Shown piece by piece: positions 6,500-9,680 of a DNA stretch of 9,680 bases. The first letter of the stretch is position 1; each line of letters begins with the position of its first letter. This DNA comes from Methylococcaceae bacterium NSP1-2 (GTDB taxonomy: Bacteria > Pseudomonadota > Gammaproteobacteria > Methylococcales > Methylomonadaceae), in NCBI GenBank assembly GCA_002256685.1, contig NQJH01000167.1, forward strand, positions 1-9,680, given 5' to 3'. Both the position numbers and the translations under genes were made by a program. The notes beneath the pieces were generated by a model, which did no database searches, was not told the origin of the DNA, and saw only the letters and a program-made list of their open reading frames with translations.

Positions 6500-8251
6500 T
6501 TAAAACTTGTTCACCAAGCCCGTTACGCGGGCTACTTTTTGCTCAATAGTCGCAGTAAAAACCACTTTATCAGCAACCAACTTAACAGTTTTTTTAGCGC
6601 GGGTAATCGCGGTATATAACAATTCTTTGGTCAATACAGGGTTAATACTGTCGGGTAGCACGATTAACACTTCCTCAAACTCAGAACCTTGGCTTTTGTG
6701 TATGGTCATCGCAAACACGGTTTCACATTGCGCAATACGGCTAGGCAAATAACTTTTTACACTGCCATCGGGACGTTGAAAAAACACCATCAATTTACCA
6801 CCTTGATTTTTATCGGCTAAACACAAACCAATATCACCATTATACAAATGTAGCGTCGGATTATTTTGCGTCACTAACACAGGACGACCGACATACCACT
6901 GCCCCGCTACTTGAATTCGCCCTTGTTGCGCTAACTTTTGTTCGACGCGGCTATTTATATCGGCAACACTGTTTTTGCCTTCCCTATTAGAACACAGCAC
7001 CTGAAAACGATTAAATACTGAATAAATTTCAGTAAAATCTGCGCCCTGTTGAATTAATTTCAAATAGGCGGCTTGTTGCGCGGCAATATAAGCAATCAAA
7101 TCACCTTCCAGCAATAGCGTGTTTTCATTACCCGACGTAAGAAACTGCCACGCCGCTTCTGCCTTTTGTTCATTAACTGCAACTGCCAGTTGTTTAATAT
7201 TTTCATCAAAACGGTGCGCGGTTTTTAATTCCACGGTATGTTCGGGTAATGCCTGCGTTAAATCCGCTAATACCGCGCCCGATTCCACGGAAGCCAATTG
7301 ATCTTTATCGCCCAATAAAATTAAGCGAGCTGACGGTTTCAACGCATCCAATAATTTACTCATTAAGGCTAAATCCACCATCGACGCTTCATCAACCACC
7401 ACTAAATCATGAACCAAGGGGTGATTCGCATGATGTTTAAAATAAGGCGAGTCGGGTTTTGCACCCAGTAGACGGTGCAAGGTAGTGACCGTTTCGGGAA
7501 TAAGACTTTTTATAGCGTCTGAGCAAGGTAGCATCGTTTTATTAAAACCAATGGATTCTTGCAAACGCATTGCCGCTTTACCGGTAGGTGCTGCCAACGC
7601 AATCAATAGCGGTTGTTCGGCTAATGCTTGCAATACCGCGAGAATTTTAACCACCGTGGTCGTTTTCCCTGTACCCGGTCCGCCAGTAATAATACTAAAA
7701 CTTTGTTGAACTGCCATACGCGCCGCTTCACGTTGCCAGTCAGGTTCATTGGTTGGTTTACCAAAATACACATCCAGCAATTCGTCCAAAGGTTCAGCCA
7801 CAGGATGATGACTAGCGATTGCCTTGATTTGTTGCGTCAAACGATTTTCGTAATCCCAATACCGCTGTAGATATAAACGGTTCTGCTCTACGACCAAAGG
7901 CGATAGTGTGACCGTTTCGTCAGGACAAAAAGTGGCTAAACCCGATGCGATGATTAATGCCTTGTCATCCTCATCCAAAAGGATACAACTATGACCTTGA
8001 TTGTGTTGATACGACAATTTTTTTAATAATTCGAACACTTGTTTCTGTGCATCGTTATCCAAGGTAGTACGTTGACTTAAAAACCGTGCAAACGCGATGT
8101 CGAGACGAGAAAACGGTAGTATTTCAGCCGTTGTTTTAGTGATTGCTTGGGGTTGCATCATGACGTTAGCGTATAAAAAAAGGGGCAATACTCCATTATC
8201 AAGCATCGTAGTCAATTTATCACAATGAAAGACAGGCTTTTCAGCATACAA
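6500..8251 (-). CDS. recD: exodeoxyribonuclease V alpha subunit (RecD helicase)
   Basis: RecD is the fast 5'-3' helicase subunit of RecBCD, which processes double-strand ends for recombination and degrades foreign linear DNA. The 583-residue reading is near E. coli RecD (608). All superfamily 1 motifs are visible: Walker A GGPGTGKTT at 190-198, APTGKAA near 221-227, TLHRLLGA near 257-264, Walker B VVVDEAS at 284-290, LLGDKDQLASVESGAVL from 312, TIHKSQGSEF at 516-525 and LLYTAITRAKK at 544-554. The start is uncertain. ATG 8251 leaves 37 bases to the divergent ubiX; ATG 8206 or 8161 would also work, and none has a clear Shine-Dalgarno. recB, usually directly upstream, is absent here; the divergent neighbour is ubiX. 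Confidence 0.95.
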   Translation of the reverse strand: MYAEKPVFHCDKLTTMLDNGVLPLFLYANVMMQPQAITKTTAEILPFSRLDIAFARFLSQRTTLDNDAQKQVFELLKKLSYQHNQGHSCILLDEDDKALIIASGLATFCPDETVTLSPLVVEQNRLYLQRYWDYENRLTQQIKAIASHHPVAEPLDELLDVYFGKPTNEPDWQREAARMAVQQSFSIITGGPGTGKTTTVVKILAVLQALAEQPLLIALAAPTGKAAMRLQESIGFNKTMLPCSDAIKSLIPETVTTLHRLLGAKPDSPYFKHHANHPLVHDLVVVDEASMVDLALMSKLLDALKPSARLILLGDKDQLASVESGAVLADLTQALPEHTVELKTAHRFDENIKQLAVAVNEQKAEAAWQFLTSGNENTLLLEGDLIAYIAAQQAAYLKLIQQGADFTEIYSVFNRFQVLCSNREGKNSVADINSRVEQKLAQQGRIQVAGQWYVGRPVLVTQNNPTLHLYNGDIGLCLADKNQGGKLMVFFQRPDGSVKSYLPSRIAQCETVFAMTIHKSQGSEFEEVLIVLPDSINPVLTKELLYTAITRAKKTVKLVADKVVFTATIEQKVARVTGLVNKF

Positions 8252-8252
8252 T
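8225..8252 (+). promoter_or_regulatory. candidate promoter of ubiX
   Basis: ATGAAA (8225-8230), a 16-base spacer and TACAAT (8247-8252, 5 of 6) precede ubiX by about 36 bases. The site overlaps the longest possible recD start on the other strand. Either recD begins further in or the two share this DNA. The match is moderate. Confidence 0.35.
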
Positions 8253-8288
8253 TTGTTAAATAACGCACAACTACTAGGAAGGAACTGA

Positions 8289-8858
8289 ATGAAAAAACGC
8301 TTAATTATCGCTATGACCGGCGCGACAGGCGCGATTTACGGGCTAAGAATGCTACAAATTTTGCAACCACTGGACGACTGGGAAAGCCATTTGGTGATTT
8401 CATCAGCGGGTGTCGTCAATTTAAACTATGAGTTAAACATGAAGCGTGCTGAACTCGCCGCGCTTGCTGATGTAACGCATGGTATTAATGATATAGCCGC
8501 CAGTATTGCCAGCGGCAGTTTTAAAACCGAAGGCATGATTATCGCCCCGTGTTCAATGAAAACCTTAGCCGCCATTGCGCACGGCTTTGGTGATAATTTA
8601 ATTTCACGCGGTGCGGATGTGGTGTTAAAAGAACGGCGGCGATTGCTAGTCATGCCGCGTGAAACACCGTTAAATTTAGTCCATATTCGTAATATGGCGA
8701 TAGTCACTGAAATGGGCGGCATTATGTATCCGCCGATGCCGGCTTTTTATAATAAATCCAATTCAATCGCGGCAATGGTCGATGAAACGGTCGGGCGGGT
8801 TTTGGATTTTTTTGGTGTGCCTGTGGATGGTTTATATACGCCTTGGGAGGGATTGTAG
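8289..8858 (+). CDS. ubiX: flavin prenyltransferase UbiX
   Basis: UbiX joins a dimethylallyl group to reduced FMN and makes the prenyl-FMN cofactor of UbiD-type decarboxylases, which act in ubiquinone synthesis. The 189-residue product has the family's flavin-binding start (IIAMTGATGAIYG, 6-18). It also has the serine-rich strand VISSAG (36-41), PCSMKTLAAIAHG (87-99), the ERRRLLVMPRETPLNLVHIRNM block (115-136) and MYPPMPAFY (146-154). A strong AGGAAGGA Shine-Dalgarno lies 5 bases before the ATG. ubiD is not in the window. A related Pad1-like role is possible, but the IspB gene nearby and the gammaproteobacterial context favour ubiquinone synthesis. Confidence 0.95.
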   Translation: MKKRLIIAMTGATGAIYGLRMLQILQPLDDWESHLVISSAGVVNLNYELNMKRAELAALADVTHGINDIAASIASGSFKTEGMIIAPCSMKTLAAIAHGFGDNLISRGADVVLKERRRLLVMPRETPLNLVHIRNMAIVTEMGGIMYPPMPAFYNKSNSIAAMVDETVGRVLDFFGVPVDGLYTPWEGL

Positions 8859-8865
8859 AAAGTCA

Positions 8866-8982
8866 GGCATCCAAAAACAAATTTTTGGACTCGTCGCTAA
8901 TCAACGGTTTACTCGCTCGATGACAACCTAGCATTCCTGAAAATATGGCTTTTGCCGACGCATCACACTCTAAAATGCTATT
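8866..8982 (-). other. open stretch without a proper start (possible gene remnant)
   Basis: The gap between ubiX and the tRNA terminator holds a 39-codon stretch open on the minus strand. It includes CDASAKAIFSG and then MLGCHRASKPLISDESKN, and stops at 8865-8863. The only ATG (8934) would give 23 residues and has no good Shine-Dalgarno. The composition looks protein-like but I do not recognise it. It may be a gene remnant, part of a dispersed intergenic repeat, or chance. Confidence 0.25.
8871..8888 (+). other. small AT-rich hairpin after ubiX
   Basis: CCAAAAA and TTTTTGG form a 7-bp inverted repeat with a 4-base CAAA loop, 12 bases past the ubiX stop. No T run follows it. It may help define the ubiX 3' end together with the stronger hairpin at 9001-9034. 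Confidence 0.35.
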
Positions 8983-9000
8983 TTAAAAAACAGTAGGCAT

Positions 9001-9034
9001 AAAAAAAGCCCTACATTTTCATGTAGGGCTTTTA
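9001..9034 (-). terminator. strong terminator of the csrA-tRNA cluster
   Basis: A perfect 13-bp stem (AAAAGCCCTACAT with ATGTAGGGCTTTT) and a 4-base loop end in seven T on the minus strand, 7 bases past the CCA end of tRNA-Asn. On the plus strand the stem ends in TTTTATTTATTT, so it may also stop ubiX transcripts. It is a clear, probably bidirectional terminator. Confidence 0.9.
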
Positions 9035-9040
9035 TTTATT

Positions 9041-9116
9041 TGGCTCCCCCGGACGGGCTCGAACCGCCGACCTAGTGATTAACAGTCACCCGCTCTACCG
9101 ACTGAGCTACAGGGGA
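9041..9116 (-). tRNA. tRNA-Asn (GUU)
   Basis: A 76-base cloverleaf with the acceptor arms TCCCCTG and CGGGGGA (one G-U pair) and an encoded G-CCA end. The D arm reads GTAGCTCAGTCGGTAGAGC and the T arm GGCGGTTCGAGCCCGTC. The anticodon GTT is at 9083-9081 in the loop CTGTTAA. It is the last gene of the tRNA cluster, just before the strong terminator. The E. coli csrA-tRNA cluster continues with more tRNA-Arg copies at this point instead. Confidence 0.97.
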
Positions 9117-9127
9117 TTAATTCTTGT

Positions 9128-9154
9128 GTAATACATTCCCAAAGGAATAATTAC
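9128..9154 (-). other. hairpin in the tRNA-Arg / tRNA-Asn spacer (second)
   Basis: GTAAT..ATTCC and GGAAT.ATTAC pair in two 5-bp blocks separated by a small internal loop, with a CAAA tip. It lies 11 bases before the tRNA-Asn 5' end and directly after another hairpin (9156-9182). No T run is present. A role in processing of the precursor between the two tRNAs is possible. Confidence 0.4.
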
Positions 9155-9155
9155 T

Positions 9156-9182
9156 GGTTATAAACTCGGAAAATTTATAACC
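9156..9182 (-). other. hairpin in the tRNA-Arg / tRNA-Asn spacer (first)
   Basis: A perfect 9-bp inverted repeat, GGTTATAAA and TTTATAACC, has a 9-base spacer and begins 11 bases after the tRNA-Arg CCA end. It has no T run, so it is unlikely to terminate fully. It could hold the precursor for tRNase processing or act as a protein site at the DNA level. Confidence 0.45.
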
Positions 9183-9193
9183 ACTTTTAAAAA

Positions 9194-9270
9194 TGGTGCG
9201 CCCGGAGAGATTCGAACTCCCGACCGATCGGTTCGTAGCCGATTACTCTATCCAGCTGAGCTACGGGCGC
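9194..9270 (-). tRNA. tRNA-Arg (ACG)
   Basis: A 77-base cloverleaf with acceptor arms GCGCCCG and CGGGCGC (perfect), then A-CCA. The D arm is GTAGCTCAGCTGGATAGAGT and the T arm GGGAGTTCGAATCTCTC. The anticodon ACG at 9236-9234 would be edited to ICG by TadA and read CGU, CGC and CGA. It has its own perfect-consensus promoter 16 bases upstream. The pairing with tRNA-Ser(GCU) after csrA matches the E. coli serV-argV order, where four tRNA-Arg copies follow; here there is one. Confidence 0.98.
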
Positions 9271-9285
9271 GTTACTTATTCTTCC

Positions 9286-9314
9286 ATTATACCCTTAAGA
9301 AGGGTATCTGTCAA
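9286..9314 (-). promoter_or_regulatory. perfect consensus promoter before tRNA-Arg, with spacer palindrome
   Basis: On the minus strand TTGACA (9309-9314) and TATAAT (9286-9291) are separated by exactly 17 bases: 12 of 12 consensus positions. Transcription should start near 9279, about 9 bases before tRNA-Arg. The spacer and the first bases of the -10 form an inverted repeat, ATACCCTT-CTT-AAGGGTAT (9289-9307). There is no T run, so it is not a terminator for csrA-tRNA-Ser. Confidence 0.85.
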
Positions 9315-9333
9315 CCTGCTGACTTAAAATTAG

Positions 9334-9425
9334 TGGCGGAGAGAGAGGGGTTCGAACCCTCGATGGGAGTTAAAGCCCATACTCCCTTAGCAGGGGAGCG
9401 CCTTCAGCCTCTCGGCCATCCCTCC
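9334..9425 (-). tRNA. tRNA-Ser (GCU)
   Basis: A 92-base class II tRNA with a long variable arm (AGTATGGGCTTTAACTCCC region). The acceptor arms are GGAGGGA and TCTCTCC (one G-U pair), then G-CCA. The anticodon GCT at 9391-9389 sits in the stem CTCCC/GGGAG, and the T arm is GAGGGTTCGAACCCCTC. Its 5' end lies only 9 bases after the csrA stop and I see no separate promoter, so it is probably cut out of the csrA transcript. Confidence 0.98.
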
Positions 9426-9434
9426 TATATCTTG

Positions 9435-9635
9435 TTACTCGTTAGAACCTGTTAAGCCCGCTGACTCAGCTTGTTCTTTTTTAATCCTTTCGTAAATTTC
9501 TTCTCTGTGAACAGAAACATCCTTTGGTGCATTGACACCAATACGAACCTGATTTCCTTTTACTCCAAGAACAGTGACTGTTACTTCGTCACCAATCATC
9601 AAAGTCTCCCCTACTCTACGAGTTAATATAAGCAT
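9435..9635 (-). CDS. csrA: carbon storage regulator CsrA
   Basis: CsrA is a small dimeric RNA-binding protein that controls translation and stability of many mRNAs through GGA motifs in leaders. It governs carbon flux, motility and biofilm genes, including diguanylate cyclases in E. coli. The product has 66 residues. Its first 48 are nearly identical to E. coli CsrA, with the RNA-contact residues Leu4 and Arg44 (VHREEI) in place; the C-terminal tail (AESAGLTGSNE) differs. A good AGGGAG Shine-Dalgarno lies 5 bases before the ATG and itself contains GGA, which would allow autoregulation (inference). The promoter is beyond the window edge. tRNA-Ser follows after 9 bases. Confidence 0.99.
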   Translation of the reverse strand: MLILTRRVGETLMIGDEVTVTVLGVKGNQVRIGVNAPKDVSVHREEIYERIKKEQAESAGLTGSNE

Positions 9636-9640
9636 GGCTT

Positions 9641-9646
9641 CTCCCT
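9641..9646 (-). promoter_or_regulatory. csrA Shine-Dalgarno with embedded GGA
   Basis: AGGGAG, 5 bases before the csrA ATG, is the ribosome binding site. It contains GGA, the core of CsrA binding sites, as in the E. coli csrA leader where CsrA blocks its own translation. No second GGA is visible in the 45 leader bases present, so any partner site would lie outside the window. Confidence 0.6.
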
Positions 9647-9680
9647 AATGTGATACAAACTTACTGTCTTTCACGCAGCG

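Noticed and set aside
6516..6532. AGCCCG-TTACG-CGGGCT hairpin as a recD terminator
   Set aside because: It lies inside the recD coding end and no T run follows it directly on the minus strand.
8426..8722. A 98-codon open frame on the minus strand
   Set aside because: It is antisense to ubiX, which has full family motifs and a strong ribosome binding site.
9041..9425. tRNA cluster as an integration site for a mobile element
   Set aside because: No integrase, no direct repeat of a tRNA 3' end and no foreign genes are visible next to the tRNAs within the window.

Overview
The window looks like an ordinary chromosomal segment of a fairly AT-rich gammaproteobacterium. Two gene orders support this. 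One is ispB divergent from rplU-rpmA-obg. The other is csrA followed by tRNA-Ser(GCU) and tRNA-Arg(ACG), the arrangement known around csrA in E. coli. The protein sequences also fit: L21, L27, IspB, RecD and CsrA all resemble their E. coli counterparts over full length. The order within Gammaproteobacteria cannot be fixed from this sequence alone.

Layout. Positions 1-1868 hold a minus-strand ribosome and GTPase cluster: rplU, rpmA, a pair of hairpins, obg, and the probable first codons of one more gene at the left edge. A shared control region (1887-2120) separates rplU from ispB on the plus strand. IspB makes the polyprenyl tail of ubiquinone. ispB ends in a terminator-like hairpin against a convergent minus-strand operon (6382 to 3131). 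That operon encodes an outer-membrane beta-barrel protein, a PstS-like periplasmic binding protein and a membrane diguanylate cyclase (CHASE8-like sensor, HAMP, PAS, GGDEF). The middle gene is broken by a frameshifting lesion, but its remaining 3' part still runs to 3 bases before the cyclase start. Next come recD (minus) and the divergent ubiX (plus), which makes the prenyl-FMN cofactor used by the UbiD decarboxylase of ubiquinone synthesis. The right end is a minus-strand csrA / tRNA-Ser / tRNA-Arg / tRNA-Asn cluster that ends in a strong terminator.

Most of the genes are housekeeping. The parts worth a second look are: the broken binding protein inside the porin / binding protein / c-di-GMP operon; a perfect-consensus promoter with a palindrome in its spacer between tRNA-Ser and tRNA-Arg; the 9-base junction between csrA and tRNA-Ser; and the ispB leader, which has a 10-bp hairpin and a 13-codon ORF whose stop overlaps the ispB start. 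I found no CRISPR array, insertion sequence, phage gene or defence island, and no convincing wholly new system.
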